Part shown: piece by piece, positions 1 to 16,105 of the stretch
Numbering within the stretch: position 1 is the first letter of the stretch
Layout: each line of letters begins with the position of its first letter
From: Lanius collurio
Taxonomy: Eukaryota; Chordata; Aves; Passeriformes; Laniidae
Length of the DNA stretch: 64,000 bases
NCBI GenBank assembly: GCA_020086605.1
Contig: JACBWW010000023.1
Coordinates: forward strand, 77,001-141,000
Reading direction: 5' to 3'
Translations under genes and position numbers: made by a program
The notes under the pieces: model-generated
What the model was told of the DNA's origin: nothing
What the model saw: the letters and a program-made list of their open reading frames with translations, nothing else
Databases searched by the model: none

Positions 1-764
1 CTGTCAGATTAATTTTTCCTCCAGGATTTTACTGAATTTGCCACTGTTAGAATGCCACTGTTGATTGTTACTTAAATTTTATTATTATTTTGTTGCTACT
101 GAACAAGCAGACTCTACACACATACTTGTGCCCCCTTCCTCAGTTTCCCAGCACCATATATGTACTGAATTATGGGTTCATCAACATTGCAAAGTTACCT
201 AAATAAATCTGTTAATTCATAAAATTAAGGAAGACATTTAGTGGATGAGCCAGAATTTCTGATCCGACCTTTAAATCTGCAAATGTTGTGTTTGCTGAAT
301 TGAGTGTGAAAATCTTAAAAACTTAAGACCTTGAAAGTCTGAAAGGATAGAAGCACCCTTGCAGAATGAGAACCTTAAAGGCTACATTGAACTCTAGACA
401 TAAAGCCAGATTAAACCCATTCCTTCTAACAAATAGTTTTAATTAAATAATGTTGGTAGGTGTGAAGTCAAGGTTTTGATGAACAACACTGTTCATATTT
501 TATACAATCCATTATGAGCCCATATAATTTAAAATTGCTATATTGTGCATTAATAAGACTCCTATGCAATTAAATGGTATTTGATGGTGAAAAGCAGGTT
601 TACTGGAGAGGTGCAATAAAATCTCTAACATAGTAGCAAAACCTTGCTAGAAATGTAATGGTTTGTGCTGAGCATGTATTGTCTACATGAAATTTAAATA
701 TAAGAGTGCCTAAATAACATCCACTTATTTTCCCAATGCATTTATTTTGTTATAAAGTTACTCC

Positions 765-827
765 ATTTTATTATTCCATTTGATTTGGATATATGCAGTC
801 AGAATTTTATTATTCCATTTGATTTGG
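765..827. repeat. 24-bp perfect direct repeat, period 39
   Basis: A 24-base unit beginning ATTTTATTATTCC and ending ATTTGATTTGG occurs at 765-788 and again, identical, at 804-827, separated by 15 unrelated bases. Flanks do not match. It is a recent-looking local duplication in AT-rich DNA. Confidence 0.9.
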
Positions 828-2460
828 GCATAAGAGACACAGACTCTTAGGTCATTTCTCAGGGATTGATTTCACTTTATAACTTCAACTTCTTCCCAAA
901 GCAAGGAAGTCACTTTTAAATTCTTATTCTGGCATTGAAAAAACTAGATCAAATACATTTCTCAAAAAATGAAAAATCCTTCATGTTTTAGTAGCCTGAG
1001 TCAATATCATTTACAAAAGTACCCAAGATATTAAATAGGAATCCCCAAACCTTTCAAATGACAAAGAAATATTTTCATCCATATTTAAAATCAAGAGAGC
1101 GTATTTGTTAAAGTTCCTGCCTCAAGCTTGCCCTCTTTAAAAGTGCCATCTTGTTTTATTTTGATGTATATCTTTATAGCAGAATAATTAGCATTTTACA
1201 AATCAATGATGGGGAAGTTGTTCACATTATTCTGAGGGCAATAAATCCACATACACATAGTTTTATATTATAGAGATCATTTAAGTGAGTGTAATTTTAA
1301 CATTTTGATGACAGTTTTAGGATCCTACCAAGCAGTGATAAAGCTAGCAGTTATACTATGTGATAATTCTGCCTTTCATTATGATGCAGTTTCTCCATAC
1401 TAAATCAGGCCAAGATGCAAGCTATTACCCCTGGGCAAAATTCATTCATTATGCATGTATGTTATTCCTAAAATTATTGATAACACTTTTCATAACAGTT
1501 ATTTTTCATTAATTAGCTTTTGCAGCTATATTAGTATTTTTGATATGTTTATTAGTCTTGAGTTTTTCTTGAATAATAAATACAATCTCAGTGACTCTTA
1601 CAGTTCCTTAAAGTTGAAAGCTCTCATCAGTTTTGATGCTGTAAGGCCACAGTGCCATTGTGAAGCCCTGAATTAAGCTGTGATTAAGGAAAATATTAGA
1701 AAGAGGGTAGTGAATGTCCTGTGCAGTTAAAGACACAGCCCAGAAACCTTTGTTTGCTGTGAGGAAAGTAAGAAAGGAAGCTGCTGAAGCTGATAACATT
1801 TCATGAGTGTAAACTTGGTACCAGGTTTGCTACCTTATGCAAAATGTGCAGGTATTGGCTGAGCAGAGGAGCCCGTGGCTGGAGCCCTCATCAGCTGGGA
1901 ATTTCAGCAGGTCACAAAATGGGCTGTGCTGCCAGAGATGCTCATTTGCAACACAGGAATTTAGGGCCCAGGCTATACTTTTAATGGTACCTTAATCACT
2001 TCTGAGGACATATGGAGAAGAGTGAAAATTCATCAGTAATGTATTTTCTTACCTGCTCTTTTATCACCTTTCTCTTGAGGTCACTGAGGTCTATAAGATT
2101 AACTACATTGAAAACTAGCACCTTTCAGCTGGATCTCACCATCTCTTTCTTTTTGGCAGATAGTGCACATAAGATGACACCATCTCCTCTATCCCTTGGC
2201 CTTGTGAAGCCTGGCTACAGTAGGGGCAACTCAACAGAGTAAGAGGCAGCATTGCACAGGAGGGGGTTTCTCCATCAGGGGGTCTGGATATAGCTCAAGA
2301 TATGCCCTGTATGTTGGCAAGGCATTGTTTCTGTGGTGTGTGAAGCCAGTGCTGAGCTGAGGAGAAGCAGGTCAGTGCAGTAGCTCATGGGACTAAGGGA
2401 GTTGCACATCACCTTCATTGTCCCAGAACCAGTAGCCATTCCAGCTCCAACTTGTGTATG

Positions 2461-2496
2461 TCCTACAAGGTGCCTTTATCCTACAAAATGCCTTTA
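2461..2496. repeat. 18-bp tandem duplication
   Basis: TCCTACAAGGTGCCTTTA (2,461-2,478) is followed directly by TCCTACAAAATGCCTTTA (2,479-2,496), with 16 of 18 bases identical. Confidence 0.9.
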
Positions 2497-5400
2497 TCTG
2501 TTCCCAGCATGTAATTTTTTGGCCTGGATTTCTCTCACTTAATTTCAAGGACTTTCTATGACTTATAGAGACGGTCTATGGTAACCAAGTCAACCATGTA
2601 GGGAGTTAGCTGAGAGTGCACCTATGCTCCTTCCTTAGCCTATTATCCTGCCTCCTTGTCAGGAATGTGTTTGAAACGAGACAAAGGTGAGAAAAGAGCT
2701 AACAGGACTGGCAAGAGGAGATATTTCCCCTCACTGGCTGAGTGGCTTTTATACCTCCTTCACATTCAAGGAAAAGAGTTAAATGAGTGGAAGTGAAAGT
2801 CATCCCTCAGTAGGACAGATTTTCCTATATTTCACATTTGTTTTCAACAAGACACCAAACACCTTATGCAAGTTCAAGTAGAAATAGTCAGTGTTACCCC
2901 AGATAATCAAGTAAAACCAAGAGAACGTCTAGTATTCATTAGACATTTTGTTATCTTCCAACTATACGAAGTGTTTTCTTTGGGGAATAACTTCAGAGAC
3001 TTGGATTTTCGTGGTTTACTAACTGCAATAAATAAATCTGAATAAATCCAAACTTCAATGCCAGGGACTGAATCAAACCCACTTATTTTTGTAGTGAAAA
3101 TATCCTGGCATTAAAAGGCTTAGCATGTTGGGCTATTCTGTTTAACAGTGAGATGAAAAAATGCTGCAGAAGACTGTAGTAGTATAAAAAATACCAGAAC
3201 TCTTCTTTAGATTCTCTTAAGGAGACAGTTTGGAGTTGCATGCTCAGACTTTTTCTGCACATGACTAATCCACTCTCCTGTGACCTATCTTTAGTTTGAT
3301 ATTGAATCAGGAACAAGAACTGGAGCTTTAGCTGACCCCAAACATTTAGTTACATTAATCACAGGGCGTTTTTGGACTCTGAGCATACTGAATGAAAGAC
3401 ACTTTCTTTGCAAGACATTGATCAAACAGTCTACAGGTATCACTACATCGAGGCACATTAATCATCTGGTGCATTATCAGTTCCACCAGGAGAATATGTA
3501 AATGTGATTCCTGTCAATGATAAGGGAAAGCAGAATTTATTTTTAAAAGTGGTCCTTCTGGAGCTGTTGATATAATCTTACCTAAGACAATAGGTTGCAA
3601 AGATACATTTTAGCAGGGCTGCCAATGAACATAAAGAACAAGCAAATTAAAACCATCTAAAAAAAAATGAAAAAAGGAAAAAAATATAGCTGTACTTCAG
3701 TCACTTGTGGGAATTGCTGTTCCACAGTATTGTGGAGGAGACTTTTTCTGCTTAAAAAATAAGGGCAGTTTTCTGAAAACTCTTATAATTGTTTTGTAAC
3801 CACAAAAAAGCTTTATTTAAAAGTGATGCTATTTTATTCTATGCTCCAGTGCTCTTGCCCTAGAATACACCTGTGATATTCTTGCCTTGTGGCTGAGGAT
3901 GTGATGCTCATGCTTACTGTGGAACTCTGAGGCAATGCCTCACCTTCACAGATGGCTCACCTTCACTCATATTAATGGGGTTGTCTGTCTGAGGGTTGCA
4001 ACGTGCATCTTGCCGAAAGCATTTTTGTATAGATTTCCTTATATAATTAATCAAATTTACTCTATTTTTTTTGTTAATGAAAGGGGTTTTACTTTTCTTT
4101 CCCCTTTCTTTCTTATTTTGAAATCCATGCCAAATTTGCACATGCAAATATGCTTTTGGTCAGTGTAGGGGGTGTGAGGACATATTTCAGGCAGAATAAT
4201 TTTTTGAAGTCTTGACTGAGGGGATTAGAGACCAAGGGCAGGGAAATTGTTAGAGATTGAGTATATAAAACAGGCATGTCATTTCTACTTCTTGTCTTCT
4301 TAGGGTTCTTTTCTACTTTCCCAGCATCTTTGGGCTACAAAAGTGGAACAAGGAGTCCTATGGGAAGACAAGAGGGCTTGTCTGTAGAGGGTATGGCTCT
4401 TGATGACTTTAGATCCCTGAAGGCTGGGACAAATGTAGTGCAATCTGTGTGCAAAGGCTGAGGACAGAGTTTGTTTGGGGTCTAGTCTTGGCTCTGTCCA
4501 AGTCAGGAGGAAGTTCTGCAACAGAGCAGGATCACAAAAGAGTTTAGGACTTTTTAAGCAGTTTGAAAAGCAAATGGGCTAAGTTCTGAAGGTTTGGGGG
4601 AAGAGGACTAAAAAGTGTTTTTGAGAGATTAGGGTTAGAAAGTCATGTAATTTATGCCTCGTCATCTTGTAACTGAGGCAAGATCCATAGGGTTTGTGTG
4701 TTCTCCCCTTACAGTGCAGCATTTGGTTCTCTCTAATGGTCAGCATTATGGTTCTCATTTAAATGTGGAAGAGTTAGGAAAACTTGAATGTATTTGCAAT
4801 ATGCTTGTATAAACACAGCCATGATTAACTCCATATGCACAATGCTGCCTGGGAAGCTAGCAAAGAAAACAAGATACAATTTCTGCACCTGCAAAAAATC
4901 TTTTTGAATGTCCCTCCTTTTGCATCAAGTTGCAATCATGTGCCCTTCATAATTATATTTACATGTACTTGTACTTATTTCAAGGTCTGAGGATTATGTC
5001 TTCACATTTCAATAATTAGTGATAAAGTGTATTGTAAGTGTCTTATGGATTCCCTTTATCATATCTCTGCATTGTTGAGCAAAATCATAACAGAGTTCTT
5101 GGGTTAAAGTTCTTGTTGAAGTGCAGGATTTTTGTAGACACCTCTTCAGCTTCCACTGACTAACACAGAGAGGATGCCACTGTATCCTTGGGACACTCAG
5201 TATGTAGCTGCATCTGCTCAGATAATGCTGCTAATGGCAATTTAATAAGAAGCTTTATAAGCTTTAGGTTTACTATTTAAAGAGAAGAAAATAGATACAA
5301 TATTTCTGGTTTGTGTTGCACCTCGTACTTCTCAAAGACTTTTCAGAAAAAAAGACAGGCTGCTGATATTCTTCCTGAGTCCTCTTCTGCTTCTCTAGAA

Positions 5401-5644
5401 CCCCCAACTGGAAGTTAGTTAGATGTTATTTAGGCAAATATATTATATGGAAATAATGCAGGATTTCAACAGACCACGGACACACTTAAAACAGTAAAAG
5501 AAACTCATTATTTGCTTAGGAAAGGGTATAAACTATCTGGTCTAACCTGGTATATAATATACACCACATATCTCAAACTGGGATTTTCATTGCTATTGAG
5601 AGCTGGGAATGTCAAGTCTGCAGACTGTCACCCATTGCACATAT

Positions 5645-5754
5645 TTCTCTCTTCCTTCCCCTTGCCCCCTAAGTTTTACACTTCTCCCTTCTCCCCCATC
5701 TTTCTTTAAACATTTTTTTCACTCTCTTCCACCCTTCTTTCTCTCAGTTCTCAG
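5645..5754. repeat. Polypyrimidine-rich tract (~110 bp)
   Basis: Mostly C and T with few purines, for example CTCTCTTCCTTCCCCTTGCC, then ACTTCTCCCTTCTCCCCCAT, then ACTCTCTTCCACCCTTC. Such tracts are simple-sequence DNA and can adopt unusual structure. I see no exon next to it. Confidence 0.8.
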
Positions 5755-7479
5755 TTGTATAACCACACTGGAATATTTAAGTATGTCTTTAATGAAATAG
5801 GACTTGTGCTGCCAGCAGTCATTTTTCTAAGGTGTAATCAACTAACTGATAAAAATAGCTGATTATAGCAGCAAGTTCACGCCACAGCAGTAAAGAGAGA
5901 CATAGCATTTTCATTACAAGACTCATTATTGAGAGGTTTATAGCTCAGTTATTAAAAGAAGGTGTCCTGAAATTTGGCATTTGTAATTACAGTAGAGGGA
6001 AGTTTTTCTGAGTCCAGTATTTAAAAATCTAGTTTACTTCATTGATTTCTATTTCACTGCCATGGTCTATGGGCATAGAAACTATAAATAATGAGAACAA
6101 ATATGTGCCCATACTAGTGCTAGTGGCAAATGGTAGAGGTGGATAAATTGTTTGTAACAGAGCAGAATAAAAATTGCTGCTCAGGTCTTGAAAGGAGTGT
6201 CCTTAAGCCAAATTTGAGCCCATCACACAGCAGAGAAGCAGAAAGGCAGCACCACAAAATATGTCCTGGTTGGTGTGGCTGTTCTGGCCCTTAGATGGAC
6301 TGGGTGCTGCAGAGCCTGAAGTCTAGAGCTAACACTAGCCTTGCACACCCATGGAGGCTTCAGAAGTTCTTGTAGGTGGTGATGAGCCAACTTCACTTCT
6401 GGGGCTACTTCTTGTGTTTGTTTTTTCCTTTGGGAAGATCTAACTCATGGCTGATGCCTGGTCAATAATACTCCTTGTGTCACAGGAGGTTCATGCCATG
6501 GCCTGACCCAGAGGAAACTTTCAGAAGAGGAAGAAGTTGTCTGATTTTCTGCTTCAGACTGACTGGGTCTCTGTGGCCACTGTGTTCTGGTCTCTGCTCT
6601 TTCCTTAGAATGAATTTTGTCTTCACTAAAGAACTCGTGAGAGCTTCTCTTTTAAAGAAGATTTACAGGCTGTTGGAAATTCCATCTGGGGATAACAGAG
6701 TGGTATGTAGTATCTGGGATGTGTTCAAGGTCCAGAGAAACCAAATGAAATTCAGTAGATAAAATATATATGGTAAGAAAAATAATTATATTAATGTAAC
6801 TTTGAAGGACAGTAAAAATAATGAGCTATGGATTGCAGAAGGCACACATTTTGTGTCATACATATCAATATAAAATTTTACTAATTTTATTAACTTTTTG
6901 GAATTGTTTTTAGTGCAGAGGCTGAGTTTGTATTAGCTGTCCCTTCATTTGGGGTCACTGAAATGGAGCTATATTCAATGTTGCCATAACCTTTTCTTTT
7001 TTCTCCCCTTTTTCCTTTCCTTTTGAATGAAAGTTCAAATGAAAAGTGTTCAACTTTGAGAATATGAGCCTTGTTTACTGCAACAGAACTACTTACATGT
7101 TTTCAGATAAGAAAGCAGAGAAAGGCATGCAAGAATTGCCTTCTTTATAACATGTCTAAAGGCCTTAAAATAAGAGGTAAGCTATTTGAAATTTTAGTGA
7201 TGTCAATATTCTCTCTGGTTTGGGTATGTTACTTTTGTTTAAACAACTGCAGACAGGTTTATATCACTGTTATTTCCAGGAGATCTTAATTTTATTTTTC
7301 TCATTTATGCTTCATTCAGTCCTGGCAATATTTTAGGTGTTCTTTTGACATTTCTAAATGGAGGTTCTCTTATCTCAATGTATGTATTTATCTTAATTTA
7401 TGTTTTTTAAGAATGTTGCCTTATTTTTCTGCAATTCTGTAGCTAATTTTTACATTTTCTTTACCATTCTGCTGTGCTT

Positions 7480-7494
7480 TTTGTTGTTGTTGTT
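7480..7494. repeat. Short (TTG)n microsatellite
   Basis: Four to five TTG units following a T run. Confidence 0.8.
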
Positions 7495-8516
7495 CTGGGA
7501 AAGATGGCTTTTAAAAAACAGATAGCTATTCAAAACCCTCAATTTACCATACCTGGATTGTTCTGGTTCAGAGTGAGCAAATACTAGAGAAATGTTGTTT
7601 ACTTGGAATTTTCAAAGATGTACCAAAGGCAGCCCCCTGGAAATATTAAAAAGGGAGGGCTGAGGTATTTATGAGGAGCACCATAGTGGCTTTCTCCATC
7701 AGGATCTTCCTAAGAGACATTGTTTATAAATGGATTATGAGCTTCCATAGTTTTATTAGGATTTTTATTTGTGCACTTTAAAGCCAGGTGAATTATAGTT
7801 GACCCACACATGCTGCAATTGTTGAGCAAGTCTGTTCCCAGATACCTGAGGAGAGTTTCAGTGTGTTTGGTAACTGTGTAATTTGGGAATCTGAGTTCAC
7901 CTTCAACTTTAAGTTTATCTTTCCTTTTAAATAGTTAAATACATATAGTAATAGGGCCATACATAGGAAATTCCAATCCTGATTTCCTAACACCCCTCTG
8001 TTGGCTGTTGTAGACCTATGTTGTTCACTGCTTCTGTGTCTGCCCACCCTGCTGGAAGGGGTAATGCCTGCAGACATGAAGTGAGGACAGATTGCTGATC
8101 AGCTGCCTTGTGCCCTTTAGATTTCAGTTTTCTGTGGATTTTACTTGCCTGGACTGGATACCATTGTTTGTGTGTGGACAAGATGGTTATGTGTAAATTC
8201 CCCATTAGCCTTCAACCAGAAAAGCTTTTGAGGAAGAAGGAGCAGATATTCTACCAGGCTTATTGGTCTGAAAATGAATGGTTTGTCTGTGAGTCTGTGG
8301 CCTGTGTGCACAGTGGCTGTCCATGGATTACCCCCTCCCTGCTGCCTTACAGCAGAGTCTGACAAATCATGTGTTTTTAGTGTGCTATCATGTTAAACCC
8401 TTGCTTTGCTAACATGCTCCTTGGGCTGCAGTCTGGAGACAGAAGTCAGAAGATATTTCATTGGCTGAATACATGTGGAATGAAAACTATTGCCATTTGA
8501 GAGCAACATCTCCCAA

Positions 8517-8538
8517 GGGGGAAGGGGAGGAGGGAGGG
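8517..8538 (+). other. Canonical G-quadruplex motif
   Basis: Four G runs of 5, 4, 3 and 3 (8,517-8,521, 8,524-8,527, 8,532-8,534, 8,536-8,538) with loops of 2, 4 and 1 bases, fitting the G3+N1-7 pattern. It lies in a purine-rich patch with no recognisable promoter or transcript. Confidence 0.7.
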
Positions 8539-9039
8539 CACAGGAGGAGTGTGTCGATTGGGACTGACATGCGCCTTAATATCTGATGTGGCTTTCACAC
8601 TTGGAAATATTCAGGACTCCATATGTTCCAAAAACCCCACTGAACAGTGCATATAACATTGCCTTTATCATTCTTTAATCTCAGTTTAATTGCTGTGGTC
8701 AAATTACCCCACACTTAATAACCCACAGCTTGGTATATTATTTAATATGGTTGACACATACTTTGTTTTAAATGTCAGTGCTGGTAAAGCCGTGGAGTTG
8801 GCAATGCTGTGCATGATAGATGGCAGAGGAGATGGATCATCTGTTCTTTGTCTGTGCTGTTGGTATGTTGGCTGCAACTTTTTCAACTGTGACACTAGAC
8901 TCATGCCAAACCCAAAGCTACTGAATGGGTAACATTATCCCTTGTATCTGATGCTTTGTAGCTGATCATTCTCAATTTCTCTGGCTTTTTTTACAGGAAT
9001 GTGTAATATTATATCACCCAAGTCGAAGTGGTGAACTAG

Positions 9040-12480
<3,441 letters not shown>

Positions 12481-12484
12481 GCTT

Positions 12485-12561
12485 GCGGATTTGATCCAAA
12501 GCCCACTGAAATCAATGAAAAGAGAGTATTTCTTTTCATTTCAGTGGTTTGGATCTGGCTG
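12485..12561. repeat. Foldback palindromic repeat (MITE-like, amniote type)
   Basis: A strong imperfect palindrome. Arms GATCCAAA (12,493-12,500), CCACTGAAAT (12,503-12,512) and GAAAAGA (12,517-12,523) pair with TCTTTTC (12,531-12,537), ATTTCAGTGG (12,538-12,547) and TTTGGATC (12,548-12,555). That gives 25 base pairs around a 7-nt loop, with two bulges (GC and CAAT) on the left side only. The layout matches an old palindromic element I recall from turtle, crocodile and bird genomes, whose arms contain GATCCAAAGCCC and TCAATGG. Flanks (GCGGATTT and TGGCT) fit decayed outer ends of that consensus. The family name is not certain. Confidence 0.6.
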
Positions 12562-12926
12562 TTGGAAGCTCCCTGGTTTGGACAAGTATCCACCCTCCCA
12601 AGAAGCTGACTTGTCTCTTCACTGTCACACACATGCAGAAATCAACCGACAGCCAGGCTTCCAATGAAAGAAATTACCTAAAAAATATTGCAATATCCAG
12701 CTTTCTGTATTAATTAATAAAATTATTTGCTCTTCAACATAGATTACATGGTGGGCATTTAGCTGGTGTGCTCTGGGGAAGGGGTGACAGAAAAGTTCAG
12801 AGGAGATGTAGGGAAGAGAGAGGCGGACACAGGTGAAGAAATTCCATGAATATTGATTCATGATGACAGGAATATTTTTTTAAACATTGCATAGCTCTGC
12901 TTCACATGAAAAATATTTGCCTAATT

Positions 12927-13068
12927 CAGAATCACAGAATATTCTGTGTTGGAAAGGACCCACAAGGATCATTAAATCCAACTCTTAAGTGAATGGTCCA
13001 TACAAAGATCAAACCTTCAATCTTGGCATTATTAGTGCCCTGCCCTAAAAAACTGAGCTCATCTCATG
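12927..13068 (-). mobile_element. tRNA-Ile-derived SINE with CR1 tail (TguSINE1-like)
   Basis: Non-autonomous retroposon, read on the minus strand. Its head (about 13,068 down to 12,994) is a decayed tRNA-Ile: an A-box-like GAGCTCAGTT, an anticodon-loop segment containing CTAATAA (anticodon AAT retained), and a B box read as GGTTTGATCTT against the expected GGTTCGATCCC. It closes with GTATGGACCA, the tRNA acceptor end. Its tail (about 12,993 down to 12,927) is a CR1 3' end with the words GGATTTAATGATCCTTGTGG and GGTCCTTTCC and the terminal ATTCTGTG octamer motif. SINEs of this build are moved by CR1 reverse transcriptase, and I know them from passerines as TguSINE1. Three differences in the B box suggest an old, transcriptionally dead copy. 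The architecture is clear; the exact subfamily is from memory. Confidence 0.85.
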
Positions 13069-15338
13069 GTCTTAAACTGAAGCTCTCAGCAACATCCACA
13101 GTGGCAGCTTTACAGGATTCTAGCTCTAACACTTCTTTTTGCCCTTGCACTGGATGTCAGCTGCAGGGATTTTATAATTCAGTGTCAACCAGTCTCCACT
13201 TACGTTTGAGTTCCCTCTTTCCTGGGACCTCTTGCTGGTGGTCTGCCATAGAAGACATGTCATTGCTATGAACTGGGTGTTTATTCTCTTTCTGGTTGAC
13301 CATTCAAAGTCCTAATGAGAATTTTTGAATGATCATGTTGCTGTGTAGCAGTCTGGAAGAGGTCTGTATGTCAAGGTGAGTATGGGATTCATGGGCGCCT
13401 GCATTGTGCTTGGCAGATGATGGATTGACCCCGTGGGTGGCAGGAAGAGCCACTGGAAGAGCACTGGGTGAACAGGCAGGACCGAGGCACTTCTCCCACA
13501 CTTGGTAGTGAAGCAAATGTGAGTCACAAACAGCAATATAGGTGGAAATGGTGTTTTGCAAGAATTTAATGCAGAAACCCACACTTTCAGGCTCCCAGCT
13601 CTAATGCCAGGGATAAAGGCTCTCCTTTTCTTGGATACCCAGGTGTGGTGCCACTGATCTCAGCAGACATAGTCTGAGTTATAAGTAGTGCAGGAGGGAA
13701 ACCAGTCCTGTTCCTGTGGCAGTGATGCACACCTGAACACAGTGCAGAAATGATGACTCAGGTCAGTGTGTGGTGCTCTGGAGTTTTCTGTTTGCACGTG
13801 CTTGGTTCTGTGTGAGAAACTGAAGAGCAACCTGGTTTATCCAGGGTCGAGCATGTGAGGAAATCTGTGGAGTGGCTGAGAGCAGTGAGTTTTCAACTGG
13901 GCAAAGATCAGACAAGAAAAGAGCATGTTTGCTGTCTGTCTTTGCAGGGTATCTGTTTTTGTAGGAGATCTGACACTAGGTGAGCATGGTCATTCCCACA
14001 GTGACAGATCCATTCATGCCCAGCACTGTGCTCTGGCAAGAGCCATTTCAAGCTTTGGAGTGATGTCTCCAAGCACAATGGAGTTCACAGAAGGTGCTGG
14101 TGTTTGCTGTGCAAGTCTTCACCATCCAGACTGTGGTGTGCAAAATGAGAGCTGCTGCTGATGCAGCCCAAAGACTTGTTTTCAGAGAGCTCATGTGAAT
14201 TCTGCTTCATTATTAGCAATTGGAAAATTATTTTCAATCCTATGCTTTAAAACGAACCTTGAGCAACAAGCCTGTTTTGTTTAGGGCTTGCTTCTCTGTT
14301 CACTAGATTGGCAGCAGTGTTGGCAGCAGAAAGGTCAATATTTCTGTGTTTGGCCCTCTTTGGAGTATTAACAATACTTGAGTATAATAATTCTCAGTGT
14401 GGAATGCACTTCTTCTTAATTAATTTTCAAGACAGCATATTGCAGCTTGAGCTGCCCTTCTGAAAGCCAGGAGAGCTTCCCACAAAGTGTGTGATCTGTG
14501 CTGGCTCAGTGGGCACATCCTTCCCCCATACAACAACACACATCTCACAGTGTGAGCTTCCAGCGCTGCAAAACGGCAGCAACCACCTCAGCTTTCCCAA
14601 GCTTAATTAATCAGCTGCTTTTTAAAATTATGGATGCCTAATGTGGGATGACCTAGTGGATGCTTTTTGATCTGTGTAGATAGCAGGAAATTTTAGATTT
14701 GTTCCACCGTGTGTACTAGGGCAAATTAGAAGCTCTGGAGTCAGGAAATTGCATTTTCTGTGGCTGAGACTGGGCTGCACTGCTCTTTTGATACAGAAAT
14801 TTTAGGAACATTGATGGTTGAAGCAGACACATCTGCTGTTTGTAGTGATTCTGTCAACAGCCCTCATGGTATACAGCCAGCCTAATAATCACAAGTGCTT
14901 CTTTCTGTTTAAATCCCAGAAAAAGAACTGACATCTTTTATCAGAAAGACAGACAATCTGTATCCCATGACAATTCCAGATTATGGATCCCAAGAGACTT
15001 TCCTTACATTCTTATTTTATCATGGAAATCACAGTTAGTGTTGTTTACTTTCTATACCTCCATGCAGTTTTCAAGGTGTTGCCAGCAGGACCTGTGATGA
15101 TACTGACATGTGTTGTTGCCACATTGCAAGATCTGATAGAACACCCCTACATATGTAAAAATCAGTGTTTTCTTGGATCTTCCTTTGCTTTCAGTGGCTT
15201 CGGAAATAGTGGCACTAGTTAATTCACATGCTTTGTCTATTTTGTAGGCTTTTTTCCTACTTCTAAGGAAAGACTTGTTCCTAGTAGACTGATTTGGAGT
15301 ATCACTCTCTTTTGTTGCTATTTTTATGGTAGGGAGCT

Positions 15339-15348
15339 ATATATATAT
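15339..15348. repeat. Short (AT)n microsatellite
   Basis: Five AT units, followed by a GTAATTTT flank. Too short to be of note on its own. Confidence 0.7.
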
Positions 15349-15935
15349 GTAATTTTCTAGCTATTACTACAGAGTAGGATAAGAATAAATGTCTGGGGGA
15401 AAAAGAGAACCAGTGGTTATTTGGAAAAATAAGTGACTTTTGCCTGATATTTTTTCATTGTAATATTCCTGTCACACTGCTTTGAAGTTCACAGCCCAGA
15501 CACACATCAGAAGTTGGGGGGATGGACAGCAGGACTGCTAAGGAAGTGTAGAGCTCCAGCCACACTCCAGAAAGCTGTTCACTGTCCTCCGTTCTGTTAT
15601 AAAAGCTAAAATGTCACTCATGTTCCTTCCCTCTGGACTTCCCTCACCCTAGGGATCAGTAGTACATGAGAATGACCCATCCCTGGTGTACTGCCATCCA
15701 CAAACTTATGATTTGTCATGGTTGAAGTTCCTTGAAACTGAACTTTGGGTTTGTGAGAACAACAGGTTCTTTGTACTGATCCCCTGTGATTTGATTTGCT
15801 TTTCCTGGCAGACTGTCAAGCTTCTCTAAAGTTATAATCATCTGTTTGAGGCTTGGGGCACATTTTCACTAAAAATATTTGTTCCTGAACTTCCCCACAA
15901 CTTGTTTATTTTGTAAACAATAAACAAACAACCAA

Positions 15936-15960
15936 GTATTAATATAATATATATTAATAC
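15936..15960. repeat. Perfect AT palindrome (11-bp arms, 3-nt centre)
   Basis: GTATTAATATA pairs exactly with TATATTAATAC across a 3-base centre, making a cruciform-capable AT inverted repeat. A second short palindrome (ACATATGT) follows directly. Confidence 0.9.
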
Positions 15961-16105
15961 ACATATGTATTCATAATCTTCTTTCTCACTTCAAGAAGGC
16001 ATCTTAAAGACCAGTTCAATGGTCCAATTGTCAGTGGGTCCTACAGCACGACCCACTGGATATTTCCTTTTTCTTACCAAAAATATAATTAGATATTTTT
16101 GCCAC

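Larger units (their letters stand above)
1..5640. other. Gene-free AT-rich sequence
   Basis: No exon, RNA gene or recognisable transposon apart from the two small duplications listed (765-827, 2,461-2,496). Near 40-63 TGCCACTGTT occurs twice, 14 bases apart. Near 3,655-3,690 there is an A-rich run. Open frames stay below 80 codons. Confidence 0.6.
5760..9030. other. Gene-free sequence
   Basis: Nothing recognisable besides the TTG run (7,480) and the G-quadruplex motif (8,517). Overlapping open frames of 72-95 codons at 6,475-8,365 lie on both strands, as expected by chance. Confidence 0.55.

Noticed and set aside
130..160. MIR SINE, from the words CCTCAGTTTCCC
   Set aside because: Only about 12 bases agree with the MIR core and nothing around them does.
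13000..13065. A tRNA-Ile gene
   Set aside because: The body is degenerate in the B box and acceptor end and is fused to a CR1 tail, so it is a SINE head, not a functional tRNA.
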